The translations under genes and the position numbers were made by a program. The notes beneath the pieces are model-generated. The model did not search any database and was not told the DNA's origin. It worked only from the letters and a program-made list of their open reading frames with translations. DNA of 64,000 bases from Hyphomicrobiales bacterium (GTDB lineage: Bacteria; Pseudomonadota; Alphaproteobacteria; Rhizobiales; Rhodobiaceae). Where the stretch lies: contig PKTR01000002.1 of the NCBI GenBank assembly GCA_002869065.1, positions 806,001 through 870,000 of the forward strand. Reading direction: 5' to 3'. Of this stretch, positions 1-12,106 are shown piece by piece (the stretch's first letter is position 1; every line of letters starts with the position of its first letter).

Positions 1-1499
1 GCGGTACCGGCCACCTTGAAGTCCATATCGCCGAGGTGATCTTCGTCACCGAGAATGTCGGAGAGAACCGCGAAGCGGTCGCCTTCCTTGATCAGGCCCA
101 TGGCGATACCGGCAACCGGCGCCTTGAGCGGCACGCCGGCATCCATCAGCGCCAGCGAGGAACCGCAAACGGTCGCCATCGACGAGGAGCCGTTCGACTC
201 GGTGATCTCGGAAACGAGACGGATCGTGTACGGGAACTCGTGCTTCTGCGGCAGGATCGGACGGACGGCGCGCCAGGCGAGCTTGCCATGGCCGACTTCG
301 CGGCGGCCGGGCGAACCAATGCGGCCGGTCTCACCGACCGAGAACGGCGGGAAGTTGTAGTGCAGCAGGAAGTTTTCCTTGTAGGTGCCTTCCAGCGCAT
401 CGATGAACTGCTCGTCCTCGCCGGTGCCGAGCGTGGCAACGACCAGCGCCTGGGTTTCGCCGCGGGTGAACAGGGCCGAACCGTGGGTGCGCGGCAGAAT
501 GCCGACTTCGGAAACGATCGGGCGCACGGTCTTGAGATCGCGGCCGTCGATGCGGTCGCCGTTGTCGAGAATGAGACCGCGGACGATCTCCTTCTCGAGC
601 TTCTTGAACATCTCGCCGACCAGTTCCTTGGGCGGGTTGTTCTCGCCGCCTTCCGGCATCATCGCTTCCATGACCTTGGCCTTGGCAGCGCTGACCTTGG
701 TGTGGCGCTCGACCTTGTCGGCGATCAGGTAGGCAGCGGTCAGATCCTCACCGCCGACTTCCTTGACCTTGGCGAACAGGGCGCTGTTGTCGACGACAAC
801 CAGCTCACGCGGCTCCCGGGCGGCCTTCTCGGCCAGCTTGATGATGGCGTCGATGACCGGCTGGAAATGCGTGTGACCGAACATGACGGCCGAGAGCATG
901 ATGTCTTCGGCCAGCTCCTGGGCTTCCGATTCAACCATCAGCACGGCATCGCCGGTGCCCGCGACGATGAGGTCGAGGGTGGTTTCGGAATTCTCGTCGA
1001 GCTGCGGGTTGAGCACGAACTCGTCGTTGATGCGGCCAACGCGGGCGGCACCGACCGGACCCATGAACGGGACGCCGGAGATGGTCAGCGCGGCAGACGC
1101 GGCAACCATGGCGACGATATCCGGGTCGTTCTCCATGTCGTGGCTGAGCACGGTGGTGATGACCTGGGTCTCGCACTTGTAGCCGTCGGCGAAGAGCGGG
1201 CGGATCGGGCGGTCGATGAGACGGGAAACCAGGGTTTCCTTCTCGGTCGGACGTCCCTCACGCTTGAAGAAACCGCCGGGGATCTTGCCCGCGGCGTAGG
1301 TCTTTTCCTGGTAGTGGACAGTCAGCGGAAAGAAATCGATGCCGGAGCGCGGCTCCTTCTCGGAGACGACGGTGGCCAGCACCGTGGTCTCGCCGTAGGT
1401 GACCATGACGGCACCATCGGCCTGGCGCGCGACGCGGCCCGTTTCCATGACGAGCGGGCGGCCGCCCCATTCGATTTCTTCGCGGTGGATCGTAAACAT
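1..1499 (-). CDS. pnp: Polyribonucleotide nucleotidyltransferase (PNPase), 3' end cut by window
   Basis: Phosphorolytic 3'-5' exoribonuclease of the RNA degradation machinery. The frame opens at an ATG at 1499 (first residues [17 protein letters not shown]) with AAAGGACG just upstream, and runs out of the window, so only the first ~499 codons are present. Visible family blocks are the first RNase PH-like domain ([26 protein letters not shown], around residues 70-110), the all-helical linker, and the second RNase PH domain ([23 protein letters not shown], around 320-350). The KH and S1 RNA-binding domains would lie beyond the window. rpsO lies upstream on the same strand, the usual rpsO-pnp arrangement. 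Identification is secure; only the C-terminus is unseen. Confidence 0.97.
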   Translation of the reverse strand, partial: MFTIHREEIEWGGRPLVMETGRVARQADGAVMVTYGETTVLATVVSEKEPRSGIDFFPLTVHYQEKTYAAGKIPGGFFKREGRPTEKETLVSRLIDRPIRPLFADGYKCETQVITTVLSHDMENDPDIVAMVAASAALTISGVPFMGPVGAARVGRINDEFVLNPQLDENSETTLDLIVAGTGDAVLMVESEAQELAEDIMLSAVMFGHTHFQPVIDAIIKLAEKAAREPRELVVVDNSALFAKVKEVGGEDLTAAYLIADKVERHTKVSAAKAKVMEAMMPEGGENNPPKELVGEMFKKLEKEIVRGLILDNGDRIDGRDLKTVRPIVSEVGILPRTHGSALFTRGETQALVVATLGTGEDEQFIDALEGTYKENFLLHYNFPPFSVGETGRIGSPGRREVGHGKLAWRAVRPILPQKHEFPYTIRLVSEITESNGSSSMATVCGSSLALMDAGVPLKAPVAGIAMGLIKEGDRFAVLSDILGDEDHLGDMDFKVAGT

Positions 1500-1888
1500 A
1501 TTCGTCCTTTCGTGACGTTCGTCCCGGACGGATCGCCGCGCTGCCCCCTTTGGGCGTTTCGCCGGCAAACTTGCCATCCGGAATCAGGTTCGGTGCCCGC
1601 AACGCCCCACCGCCTTGCGACGGGGCCGGACACCGGGATCATTCGACGAACCACGGGCAAGACGGCGAGACTGTCTCAAACCGCGCCAGATGCGCTGCAA
1701 GACATGTCCGGCGATCCTGCCTCATGGCTCCCCATGCGGTCGTTCACGCAGCGGCGGCACTGACGGTGCGCGGCACCGAACCACCCCTTCTTACTTGCGG
1801 TGTCCGGCGGGGAACCGCGCCCCGCTGGAACCGCATGTGGCGCAACGGAAATGGTCCCGGTGCGCGCTGTCTTCAAGCCGCGGTAAAA
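1500..1888. other. rpsO-pnp intergenic region
   Basis: About 390 bases without a convincing gene. Open frames that cross it are GC-rich shadows. A short stem is possible at 1805-1827 (8-bp arms with one G-T pair) downstream of rpsO on the minus strand, but no T-run follows, so it is not called a terminator. In other bacteria the pnp leader is a site of RNase III processing and autoregulation; nothing here proves that. Confidence 0.4.
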
Positions 1889-2158
1889 TTAGCGGCGCAG
1901 GCCAAGGCGCTTGATCAGGTCCTGATAGCGCGTGTTGTCGGTGGCCTTGAGGTAGTCGAGCAGCCGGCGGCGCTGGCTGACGAGCTTGAGCAAACCACGC
2001 CGGGAGTGGTTGTCCTTGGTGTGGGTCTTGAAGTGCTCGGTCAGGTTGGTGATACGCTCCGAAAGGATCGCGACCTGAACCTCGGGGGAACCGGTATCGC
2101 CTTCCTTGGTGGCGTATTCGGAAACAAGCGCCTGCTTGCGCTCGGCAGTAATCGACAT
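1889..2158 (-). CDS. rpsO: 30S ribosomal protein S15
   Basis: Primary 16S rRNA-binding protein of the small-subunit platform. The 89-residue product starts MSITAERKQ and has the S15 blocks [25 protein letters not shown] and RRRLLDYL. The ATG at 2158 is preferred over a TTG two codons upstream because it gives the usual S15 length and leaves AGAGGA at good ribosome-binding distance. It begins two bases after the truB stop, so the two are almost certainly translationally coupled. pnp follows about 390 bases downstream. Confidence 0.97.
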   Translation of the reverse strand: MSITAERKQALVSEYATKEGDTGSPEVQVAILSERITNLTEHFKTHTKDNHSRRGLLKLVSQRRRLLDYLKATDNTRYQDLIKRLGLRR

Positions 2159-2160
2159 CG

Positions 2161-3135
2161 TCAATCCTCTTCTTTTTCTGCGCCGTCGGCCAGTTCATGA
2201 TTTTGACCGGTCGGCAGATTAAACACGCGCCTGGGAAGGAGTTCACCGCGTTCATAGTCGGCCAGAGCCACTATCTGGCCGGCCTCGGTGACATAAACTG
2301 TCCCATGAAACACGGGTGCATCCCGTCCAAGCACCAAAACGCCCTGCCCCTTTCGGAGCCTGGCGGCATCCGCTCGGTTTACGGCCAGCGCCGGGATGTC
2401 GGCCAGCGCGGTCTCTACCGGACGGAGAACGGAGGCGAGCCTTGGCTCGCCGGCGGCACTATGGCTCAAAGCCTGTAGCTTTTCCAGCGAAATCATATCG
2501 TCTTCGCCGAACGGTCCGACCGCGGTGCGGCGCAGATCGGTGACATGGCCGCGGGTGCCGAGCCGGCGGCCGATATCGCGGGCGAGCGCCCGCACATAGG
2601 TGCCCTTGCCGCACTCGGCCTCAAAGATCGCGTGATCGTCGTCCGGGCAGCGGACGAGGGTGAGGCGGTGCACGGCGATCGGGCGGGCGGCGAGTTCGAA
2701 GTCTTCGCCGTCGCGAGCGAGATCATAGGCGCGCTCGCCATCGACCTTGATGGCGGAAAAGGCCGGCGGCACCTGCATGATGGTTCCGGTGAACTCGCCG
2801 AGCACGGCGCCGATCGCATCCGGCGTCGGGCGCACATCGCTCGTCGCGACGACCTCGCCCTCGAGATCGTCGGTCGCGGTCTCGATGCCCCATCCGACGG
2901 TGAAGCGGTAGACCTTGTGGCCATCCATGACGAAGGGCACGGTCTTGGTCGCCTCGCCGAAGGCAAGCGGCAACAGGCCGGTCGCCAGCGGATCGAGGGT
3001 GCCCGCGTGGCCGGCCTTGGCCGGCCGGTACAGCCGCTTGACCCGGCCGAGCGCCTCGGTCGACGACAGGCCCTTCGGCTTGTCGAGGATCAGCCAGCCG
3101 TGAATGTCGTTACGGTTTTTCTTCGAACGCGCCAT
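2161..3135 (-). CDS. truB: tRNA pseudouridine(55) synthase TruB
   Basis: Makes pseudouridine 55 in the T-loop of tRNAs. The 324-residue protein has the N-terminal [10 protein letters not shown] motif and the catalytic motif [12 protein letters not shown] (Asp in the first 50 residues), followed by [16 protein letters not shown] and a [12 protein letters not shown] block typical of TruB, with a C-terminal PUA-like extension. It lies between rbfA and rpsO in the conserved ribosome-maturation order, and its stop is 2 bases from the rpsO start. The start codon (MARSKKNRN) fits family N-termini. Confidence 0.97.
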   Translation of the reverse strand: MARSKKNRNDIHGWLILDKPKGLSSTEALGRVKRLYRPAKAGHAGTLDPLATGLLPLAFGEATKTVPFVMDGHKVYRFTVGWGIETATDDLEGEVVATSDVRPTPDAIGAVLGEFTGTIMQVPPAFSAIKVDGERAYDLARDGEDFELAARPIAVHRLTLVRCPDDDHAIFEAECGKGTYVRALARDIGRRLGTRGHVTDLRRTAVGPFGEDDMISLEKLQALSHSAAGEPRLASVLRPVETALADIPALAVNRADAARLRKGQGVLVLGRDAPVFHGTVYVTEAGQIVALADYERGELLPRRVFNLPTGQNHELADGAEKEED

Positions 3136-3216
3136 GGAGCCGGGAAATAATCGAGGGTGTGGGCGAAGGGATCTAAAGCGGGTTGCGTCTTATTTGAAGC
3201 AGCAACGCGTATCAGT

Positions 3217-3274
3217 CCTTTGTTTTTGCGCGTTTTCTTGTCCAAAAAGTCTGTCAACTTTTTGGGAAAGCGCG
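3217..3274. repeat. Rhizobial mosaic repeat, module B (copy 1)
   Basis: Palindromic intergenic repeat between truB and rbfA, ending at the base before the rbfA stop codon. It has the layout CTTTGTTTT...GCG-arm, then CCAAAAAGT/ACTTTTTGG-type inner arms around a TCTGTCAA loop, then the closing GCG arm. Related copies lie near 3.83, 9.65, 9.83, 12.93, 14.02, 53.69, 57.67, 59.01 and 60.91 kb. It resembles published rhizobial intergenic mosaic elements (RIME-type); the family name is an inference. Confidence 0.8.
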
Positions 3275-3679
3275 TCAGTCGTCGCGATCGAGATCGCGGG
3301 CGACGTCTGGCGAATGCAGCAGCGTGTCGATGCGACTGTCATCGTCGAAGCGGGTGTCGAGGAAGAAGCGCAGATCGGGCGTGAACTTCTGCGTCATGCG
3401 CTTGCCGACAAGACCGCGCAGGAAGCGCGCGTGCTTGTTGAGCGCGGCCGCCACCGCCTCCGCGTCCGTACCGCCGAGCGGCTCGACGTAGCAGCTCGCG
3501 TGCTTCAGGTCGGGAGACATGCGCACTTCGGTGACGGTGATCACGTGGCGCTCGATGACGGGATCGATGATCTCGCCGCGCATGAGGATTTCGGCCAGTG
3601 CGTGGCGAACCAGTTCACCGACGCGAAGCTGACGCTGGCTCGGACCGTTCGGTGCCTGAGCCCCATGATGGTTTTTCAT
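3275..3679 (-). CDS. rbfA: 30S ribosome-binding factor RbfA
   Basis: Assembly factor that binds the 30S subunit late in 16S rRNA maturation and cold adaptation. The 134-residue product has the RbfA pattern: basic N-terminus with [18 protein letters not shown], then [19 protein letters not shown] and the C-terminal [16 protein letters not shown] block. It lies downstream of infB and upstream of truB on the same strand, as in most proteobacteria. Mosaic repeats flank it on both sides, at 3217-3274 and 3789-3890, so transcript processing around it could differ from the rest of the operon. Confidence 0.96.
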   Translation of the reverse strand: MKNHHGAQAPNGPSQRQLRVGELVRHALAEILMRGEIIDPVIERHVITVTEVRMSPDLKHASCYVEPLGGTDAEAVAAALNKHARFLRGLVGKRMTQKFTPDLRFFLDTRFDDDSRIDTLLHSPDVARDLDRDD

Positions 3680-3788
3680 GGTCGTTCCGTTTCAAATCTG
3701 GGGCAAAAATGCCCGCGCAACAGCGGCGCGGCGGGAAAGCCCCGCGCCTGCGCCCGTTCCGTCGCTACTCGTATTACGGCGCACATGC

Positions 3789-3889
3789 ATGGAGCATTTT
3801 GGCATTATCGAGTCACCCAAAATGCTCCATGCGTTTATTTTCACGCGATTTCTTATCCGAAAAGTCTGTCAACTTTTCGGGAAAGCGCC

Positions 3890-3890
<1 letters not shown>
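3789..3890. repeat. Rhizobial mosaic repeat, modules A+B (copy 2)
   Basis: Composite element. Module A is a perfect 13-bp inverted repeat at 3789-3801 and 3818-3830 (ATGGAGCATTTTG and its complement). Module B follows at 3831-3890, with the CCGAAAAGT/ACTTTTCGG inner arms around TCTGTCAA. The last base is already part of the infB stop codon. The same A+B order recurs near 9.78 and 60.87 kb, and in reverse at 57.67 kb. Confidence 0.85.
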
Positions 3891-6483
<2,593 letters not shown>

Positions 6484-6487
<4 letters not shown>

Positions 6488-7143
6488 ACTGTTTTCATTT
6501 CCCGCGGAGCCGCCGTGCCCCGCCCGTTGTCGTCATTTCGGCCGACGCCTGCCCGGTAACGCCTCAAAAACCGGTCACGCGTCACAAATCCATCGCTCGC
6601 ACCGCCCGCGAGCAGTGCAGCATGTATCACATTTGCCCGACCAATTGCCAAATCCAATTGCTCGGAACGGTAATTGCGGCTCACGGGAACCGCGTCCGGC
6701 TGTCCGAAACGGCGCATCAGCGCCGCCGTCAGCTTTCTCACGCCATCCTCGGACCCGTCCGAGGCATGAATGACGCCGGCAATCGCAGCCGATCCGATCG
6801 CCGCTTCGACCTTGCCGAAGCCGGTCAGCACGAGGCCAGCCTTGCGGGCCATCGAAAGGGCGGCGAGCGCATCCTGCTCAAGCAGGGCCTCGACCCTTTC
6901 GGCCAGTCCCGGCGCCACCGTCACCTGGGCCTTGAAGCCACGGGCAAACAGGCGCTTCAGCTCAGCCGTCTCGACCGCCTCGCGCGTTGCGGTCACCCAC
7001 ACACCGCGCCCCGGCAGCCGCCGCCTGATATCGGCGACGACGGTCTCGTCGGGCGCGATGACGAACCTGATGAGGTCGTCCACCGGTAGCGTCTCACGGG
7101 TGACGATACAGGTTCGCTCACTCGGCTCGGTCTTGCGCGCCAT
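6484..7143 (-). CDS. YlxR/DUF448 RNA-binding protein with L7Ae-like C-terminus
   Basis: A 219-residue protein between nusA and infB, the classic place for ylxR. The N-terminal domain has the DUF448 signature ([22 protein letters not shown]), and the C-terminal half ([22 protein letters not shown]) looks like the L7Ae/L30e fold of a YlxQ-type protein, so this is a YlxR-YlxQ fusion as commonly seen in Alphaproteobacteria. ATG at 7143 is chosen over a GTG two codons upstream because GGGAG lies at normal spacing. YlxR has been linked to RNase P regulation in Firmicutes; its role here is unknown. It overlaps the infB start by 4 bases. Confidence 0.9.
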
Positions 7144-7202
7144 GGCCACTCCCGCCGGACGCAGTCTTAAACCTGCGCCGGCATTTCTTCAAACCGCCGC
7201 CT

Positions 7203-8861
7203 TCAGGCGCCGGCCGAGGTATCCGGCAGAACCGTGTGGATGACGGCGTTGGCGGTGGCATCTTCCTCCGCCGCGTCCTCCTCGGCCTCGACCTCTTCCG
7301 CGGGGGCGAGGTCTTCCTCGGTGATCCAGCCGGCGGCAAGACGCGCCGACATGATGATCGCCTCGGCATCGGCGCGCGACAGATCGAGCTCGCTCAGCGC
7401 GCCCGGATGACGGATCACGTCGCCGTCCTTCTTTTCGGTCCAGCCGACCAGATCGTCGGTGGCACAGCCGGCGAGATCGTCGACGGTCTTGATCTCGTCC
7501 TTGCCGAGCGCGACCATCATCGCGGTGGTCAGGCCCGGGATCTCGCGCAGCGCATCCTCGACACCGAGCGCCTTACGCTCCTCATCGAGCGCGCGTTCGA
7601 CCTCTTCGAGGTGCTCGCGGGCGCGCTCCTGGATCTCTTCCGCCGTTTCCTCGTCGAAGCCTTCGATGACGGCGACTTCTTCCGGGTCCACATAGGCGAC
7701 TTCCTCGACCGAGGTGAAGCCTTCGGAAGCGAGAAGCTGGCCGACGACTTCGTCGACATTGAGGGCATCCATGAACAGGTTGCTGCGCTCGGTGAATTCC
7801 TTCTGCCGGCGCTCGGATTCTTCCTGCTCGGTCAGGATGTCGATGTCCCAGCCGGTGAGCTGGGAAGCGAGGCGCACATTCTGGCCGCGGCGGCCGATGG
7901 CCAGCGACAGCTGCTCGTCGGGCACAACCACCTCGATGCGCTCGGCGTCCTCGTCGAGCACGACCTTGGCGACCTCGGCCGGCTGCAGCGCGTTGACGAT
8001 GAAGGTCGCCGGATCTTCCGACCACGGAATGATGTCGATCTTCTCGCCCTGCAGCTCGTTGACGACGGCCTGGACGCGGCTGCCGCGCATGCCGACGCAG
8101 GCGCCGACCGGGTCGATCGAGGAATCGCGCGAGATCACCGCGATCTTGGCGCGCGAGCCCGGATCGCGGGCGACCGACTTCACCTCGATGATGTTGTCGT
8201 AGATTTCCGGCACTTCCTGGGCGAACAGCTTGGCCATGAACTGCGGATGGGTGCGCGACAGGAAGACCTGCGGGCCGCGCTGCTCACGGCGCACGTCGTA
8301 AACGTAGGCGCGCACGCGGTCGCCGTTGCGGAAGGCTTCGCGCGGGATCGTCTCGTCGCGGCGGATGATCGCCTCGCCACGACCGAGGTCGACGATGACG
8401 TTGCCGTATTCGGTGCGCTTGACGACGCCGTTGACGATCTCGCCGATGCGGTCCTTGAACTCGTCGAACTGGCGGTCGCGCTCGGCCTCGCGGACCTTCT
8501 GCACGATGACCTGCTTGGCCGACTGCGCGGCAATGCGGCCGAAATCGAGCGGCGGCAGCGGTTCGGCGATGAAGTCGCCGACCTGGGCGGCCGGGTTGCG
8601 CGCCACCGCTTCCTCGATCGCGATCTCGGTGGCCGTATTCTCGACCGTCTCGACGGCCTGCAACAGGCGCTGCAGACGCAGCTCGCCGGTGCGGGTGTTG
8701 ATCTCGGCGCGGACCTCGGTTTCCGAACCGAAGCGCGAGCGCGCCGCCTTCTGGATGGCATCCTCCATGGCGCCGATCACGATGGAACGGTCGATCGCCT
8801 TTTCGCGGGCAACCGCATCCGCGATCTGCAACAGCTCGAGCCGATTTGCGCTGATGGCCAT
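7203..8861 (-). CDS. nusA: Transcription termination/antitermination factor NusA
   Basis: Binds RNA polymerase and modulates pausing, termination and antitermination. The 552-residue protein has the N-terminal domain ([15 protein letters not shown]), an S1 domain around residues 130-200 ([18 protein letters not shown]), two KH domains ([14 protein letters not shown] and [14 protein letters not shown]) and an acidic C-terminus with helix-hairpin-helix-like repeats as in proteobacterial NusA. It lies between rimP and the ylxR-like gene. A GC-rich hairpin sits just upstream of its start (8885-8909). Confidence 0.97.
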   Translation of the reverse strand: MAISANRLELLQIADAVAREKAIDRSIVIGAMEDAIQKAARSRFGSETEVRAEINTRTGELRLQRLLQAVETVENTATEIAIEEAVARNPAAQVGDFIAEPLPPLDFGRIAAQSAKQVIVQKVREAERDRQFDEFKDRIGEIVNGVVKRTEYGNVIVDLGRGEAIIRRDETIPREAFRNGDRVRAYVYDVRREQRGPQVFLSRTHPQFMAKLFAQEVPEIYDNIIEVKSVARDPGSRAKIAVISRDSSIDPVGACVGMRGSRVQAVVNELQGEKIDIIPWSEDPATFIVNALQPAEVAKVVLDEDAERIEVVVPDEQLSLAIGRRGQNVRLASQLTGWDIDILTEQEESERRQKEFTERSNLFMDALNVDEVVGQLLASEGFTSVEEVAYVDPEEVAVIEGFDEETAEEIQERAREHLEEVERALDEERKALGVEDALREIPGLTTAMMVALGKDEIKTVDDLAGCATDDLVGWTEKKDGDVIRHPGALSELDLSRADAEAIIMSARLAAGWITEEDLAPAEEVEAEEDAAEEDATANAVIHTVLPDTSAGA

Positions 8862-8884
8862 TTTCGCATCTCCCTCAGGGGCCA

Positions 8885-8909
8885 GGCCGGGCGGGCTTTG
8901 CGCCCGGCC
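8885..8909 (-). other. Perfect hairpin in rimP-nusA spacer
   Basis: Nine-base arms (GGCCGGGCG at 8885-8893 and its complement at 8901-8909) around a 7-base loop, about 25 bases upstream of the nusA start. No T-run follows on the minus strand, so it is not a simple terminator. It may be an mRNA processing or stability element, or a chance GC-rich stem. Confidence 0.5.
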
Positions 8910-9004
8910 GGTTGCGGAATGCCGGCCATTTCTTGCGGCCGCTTCCGTCGATTGTCGTGACGCGCCCGCAAGGGACGCGCGAAATTCCGTTGTCTATCGC
9001 CGGC

Positions 9005-9592
9005 CTACTTGCCGTCGGATTCCAGTTCCTCGGCGCCGCTCTCTTCGGCGAGCGCGGCCTTGCCGGCCTTCAGCGCGGCGCGAATGAGCGAATCGGTCAG
9101 CACCAGGCGGGCGTCGTCCAGCTCGTCGAGCGGCAGCCAGATGATGTCCGGCTCGCCTTTCGGCACGTCCTGTAGCTTCAGCCCGAAGCGTCCGTCCTCG
9201 ACGCCGAGCAGGGTGCCGCGGAAGCGCTTGCGGCCGTCCTGCATCACCGCCATCTCGATCTTCGCCAGATGGCCGGACCAGCGCTCGAAGTCCGACGCGC
9301 GGACCAGTAGCCGGTCGATGCCGGGCGAGGAAATCTCGAGGTGATAGGCAGTCTTGATCGGGTCGTCGACGTCGAGCGCCGGCGACAGCTCGCGGCTGAT
9401 CGCCTCGCAATCCTCGACCGTCATGGTGCCGTCCGGGCGCTCGGCCATCACCTGCAGGGTGCAGCCGTTCATCGCCGAGACCTTGATGCGCACCAGCCGG
9501 TAGCCGAGATCCTCGATGACGGGTTCGGCAATTGCCGCGACCCGCGCTTCGAGCCCGGATTCGGTGACCAGACGTGGTTCGTTCCGTGACAC
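9005..9592 (-). CDS. rimP: Ribosome maturation factor RimP
   Basis: Needed for early 30S assembly. The protein contains the RimP motifs [24 protein letters not shown] and the strongly conserved [14 protein letters not shown]. The GTG at 9592 ([17 protein letters not shown]) is preferred because AAGGAC lies about 10 bases upstream and the first residues match rhizobial RimP; a TTG 12 codons further upstream is possible. It is the first gene of the nusA-infB operon here. Its upstream region carries a long perfect palindrome. Confidence 0.95.
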   Translation of the reverse strand: MSRNEPRLVTESGLEARVAAIAEPVIEDLGYRLVRIKVSAMNGCTLQVMAERPDGTMTVEDCEAISRELSPALDVDDPIKTAYHLEISSPGIDRLLVRASDFERWSGHLAKIEMAVMQDGRKRFRGTLLGVEDGRFGLKLQDVPKGEPDIIWLPLDELDDARLVLTDSLIRAALKAGKAALAEESGAEELESDGK

Positions 9593-9654
9593 GGAATGGA
9601 TCGTCCTTATCTCGCAGGCACCCGACAAACCGGCGCCGTTTCAAATCTTTGTTT

Positions 9655-9706
9655 GCGCGTTTTCTTGTCCAAAAAGTCTGTCAACTTTTTGGACAAGAAA
9701 ACGCGC
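9655..9706. repeat. Mosaic repeat module B (copy 3): perfect 22-bp palindrome
   Basis: Left arm 9655-9676 and right arm 9685-9706 are exact complements over 22 bases, around the loop TCTGTCAA. The other module B copies have the same loop or an ACCGG-type core but imperfect outer arms, so this copy is unusually perfect. It lies 60-110 bases upstream of rimP. Confidence 0.9.
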
Positions 9707-9782
9707 CTGGTAAAGGCCCACAATGCTTGCGCGGTGGCCCTTTGAACACATGGGGACTTCCCGCATGGGCGGAGAAATTCCC

Positions 9783-9887
9783 CTAGAGCATTTCCCGTGA
9801 ATGCTGAGTCACCGAAAATGCTCTATCTCTTCTTTTGCCGCGCATTCTTCTCCGAAAAGTCTATCAACTTTTCGGGAATGCGCTCCA
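9783..9887. repeat. Mosaic repeat, modules A+B (copy 4)
   Basis: Module A at 9783-9826 (CTAGAGCATTT ... AAAATGCTCTA) is followed directly by module B at 9827-9887 with CCGAAAAGT/ACTTTTCGG arms around a TCTATCAA loop. It has the same order and spacing as the element at 3789-3890. The rest of the 9593-10208 spacer shows no gene or RNA that I recognise. Confidence 0.85.
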
Positions 9888-10208
9888 GATCATCGTGGCC
9901 AAAACGATGACCGCGATATGACGCGCGCCCTCAAAACGGTCGCGCAGGTAATAAAAAAGAGCGGGTCCCGGCGGGCCCACCCTCATCGTCTCCTTGTCAG
10001 GAGCAGACTGAGATTTGAGTTCAAGCGCAATATACGCCGATTTGCGCGGATTTCAAGGTGGGGGGAAACACAACAACATCGACCAGCTTCCTTCACCGGG
10101 AACGGGCCACACGATTGCTTGTTCTGGATTCGGCCCGGCCTTTTCTTCCGTGACCCGCGCTTCTACGTGGATCGGACGGGCCCGCAGGCCCACCACGACC
10201 ACCTCCCC

Positions 10209-11738
10209 TCACGGGTGATACCACATGGCGAACTCGGCGAACCGCGATGCCGTCCACCAGCCGCTCGTGCCGGTGCCATAGTTGAAATTCTTCGAGCCCG
10301 CCTGGCTTTGCAGCGGTGACGAGACCTCGCCACCAGGCATTCGCTTTGCCGTCCAAGTCGCGGTTTCGGGAACCACCATGGCGACATGACCGGAGCGGCC
10401 CTCCTGTTTGCGCCGGGCGATGATCAGGCAGACCGCGCCGAGATTTGCCCGGTTCTGCAGCTCGGTTGACGAGGTTGCCCGCAGCCAGCCATGAGGCCCG
10501 CCATAATCGCGGAGCCACCGGAACAGGTCGTTCGCCCGCATTTCGCGGATCGTATCGCCATAGAGCGGTTTCGGCTGGTCGCCGGCGGCGATCTTCAAGA
10601 GCGCCTTGTCGGTCCACCACACGCGCGGCAGATAGACACCGGCCAACGCGCAGAAATCGTGCGCGTAGATGTTGCAGAAGGTAAGTCCCGAATGCGGCCG
10701 GTAGCGTTTATGGGCGCCTTTTGCCGGATCGAGATAGGTAATGATGGTGGCCAGTTCGGCGCGCAGTTCGTCGGGCGTGCCGGAGCTACGGCCCGGCATG
10801 TTCGCCTCGTTGAGAGAATGCGCGTTGGCGTTTTCCGTGCGTTTCGTGATCGTGCCCTGTTTGCGCGGCATCCAGACCGCTGGAATGGCCTTTTCCTTTG
10901 ATGCGGCGAGCGACGCCGAGACGACGACTTCAGGCGCGGCATCGACCGGCACCAGATAGTCGAGCGAGCTGAAGCCGCGGAAGACGGTTCCATCGATCAC
11001 GGTCTCGATCTCGATGAAACCGTTGACCGCTTCGCCGGTGAAAGCGCGCACGGGCCAGCCATCCGGCATTTCGGCGATAACGTTTCTGGTCAGCGGGCTG
11101 CTGATCTCGGGCTCGCTGCGCAATCGCAGCGAGGTCGTCAGCGTTTCGACCCGGAAGAACGGCCCGGTGGCGGACAGCACGAGTGGTTCGGCCGGCTGTG
11201 CCTCGACCTCACCCGGCGCGGGGATACCGCGCGCGATCGCGAGATAGTCGTTGATATGTTCGCCGTAATATTTCGAACCGTCGAAATGGCCCTGCTTGAG
11301 CCCCTTGTTCGGCTTGAAACCGCCGGTGTTGTAAGTGATCGCGACCGTGCAGAACTCGAAATCGGAAATCGACGGCTTGTGGTCGAGATCGCGTTTCTTC
11401 AGGGCTGAAGTCAGTTCGCGAAGCGCCCGCCCGAGCGTTTCTTCAAAGCGCTCGTAACGCCGTTCGAGAAAATAGTCGGGATCGCTTTTGAAGAACTGCA
11501 GATCGTACTGGAACACGCCGAAGCCGTGGCAGAACTTGTCCGGCCGGTTCTTGGCGAAGCCGTAGCCAGGCACGTGCTCGGCCATCGCCAACAGCGCGGC
11601 ACGGGCGATGTCGAACATTTCCTGACCGCGCGGATGGGCGACGAGCATATCGGGATCGAAGACCGTTCCGTCGAGCGCGGCTTCGAGTTCGTTCCAGAAT
11701 GTTTCCTTGAACCAGCGAATATCCTCTTTCTTCGGCAT
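10209..11738 (-). CDS. Modular cell-wall-hydrolase-like protein (lysozyme-like, SH3, Cys-peptidase-like)
   Basis: A 509-residue protein that I cannot match to a named family. Residues ~1-175 look like a muramidase/transglycosylase-type fold (GFGVFQYDLQFF, then AITYNTGGF near 135, recalling the AYNAG-type block of lytic transglycosylases). Residues ~190-265 look like an SH3b domain (LRLRSEPEISSPL ... FIEIETVIDGTVFRGF). The C-terminal ~150 residues carry a Cys (TFCNIYAHDFC) and a later His (GHVAMVVPE) in the order of CHAP/NlpC-P60 amidases. No signal peptide is visible. The start at 11738 has GGGAGG upstream. It lies last in a minus-strand run after a two-helix membrane gene and a secreted protein, which suggests an endolysin-like or envelope-remodelling role. 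Function is inferred from motif shape only. Confidence 0.6.
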   Translation of the reverse strand: MPKKEDIRWFKETFWNELEAALDGTVFDPDMLVAHPRGQEMFDIARAALLAMAEHVPGYGFAKNRPDKFCHGFGVFQYDLQFFKSDPDYFLERRYERFEETLGRALRELTSALKKRDLDHKPSISDFEFCTVAITYNTGGFKPNKGLKQGHFDGSKYYGEHINDYLAIARGIPAPGEVEAQPAEPLVLSATGPFFRVETLTTSLRLRSEPEISSPLTRNVIAEMPDGWPVRAFTGEAVNGFIEIETVIDGTVFRGFSSLDYLVPVDAAPEVVVSASLAASKEKAIPAVWMPRKQGTITKRTENANAHSLNEANMPGRSSGTPDELRAELATIITYLDPAKGAHKRYRPHSGLTFCNIYAHDFCALAGVYLPRVWWTDKALLKIAAGDQPKPLYGDTIREMRANDLFRWLRDYGGPHGWLRATSSTELQNRANLGAVCLIIARRKQEGRSGHVAMVVPETATWTAKRMPGGEVSSPLQSQAGSKNFNYGTGTSGWWTASRFAEFAMWYHP

Positions 11739-11780
11739 GACTCCCTCCCTTGTCGTGCCTGACGGGTGCGTTTACTCCAG

Positions 11781-12094
11781 CTATTTCTTCGGTGATGGCG
11801 CCAGCAGACCGGCCAGCGCGCCGACCGCCGCCGACCCGAGCGCGACGATGGAATCCGGCAGCGTTACACTCGGATCCCGGACGTAGATCGCGATGACGAG
11901 GCCCCGATGACAGTGATGATCGCGAGGATCCCGAGCACGGACACTACCCAGCGATAGATCCACAGGTCGTATTCGATCGGCGAACGAATTTCTTCGACGG
12001 AACTGGCAATCATTCCGCGGACATCTTCGGGAAGATCTCCCCTTGCGGTGAGTGCCGACAGATTCTTCGCTATTTCCTTCATATCGGCGGACAT
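11781..12094 (-). pseudogene. Small two-helix membrane protein, frameshifted
   Basis: The first part, from ATG 12094 with AAGGAG at good spacing, encodes MSADMKEIAKNLSAL and leads into a membrane segment (VVSVLGILAIITVIG). The frame then goes wrong at the C-run 11902-11905 (G-run on the coding strand). In the next frame the reading continues as a natural second half (LVIAIYVRDPS ... VGALAGLLAPSPKK) that ends at 11781. Adding one base to the run restores one ~104-residue protein with two hydrophobic segments. Either the gene is broken, the run is subject to slippage, or the assembly lacks one base. It sits between a secreted protein and a hydrolase-like gene; holin-like size and topology are suggestive only. 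Confidence 0.65.
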
Positions 12095-12106
12095 TTTGGC
12101 GCTCCT

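Noticed and set aside
1805-1827. Terminator after rpsO
   Set aside because: A short stem exists but no T-run follows on the minus strand.
9900-10208. tRNA gene upstream of rimP, as in some other bacteria
   Set aside because: No cloverleaf with a T-loop and acceptor stem could be found by eye.
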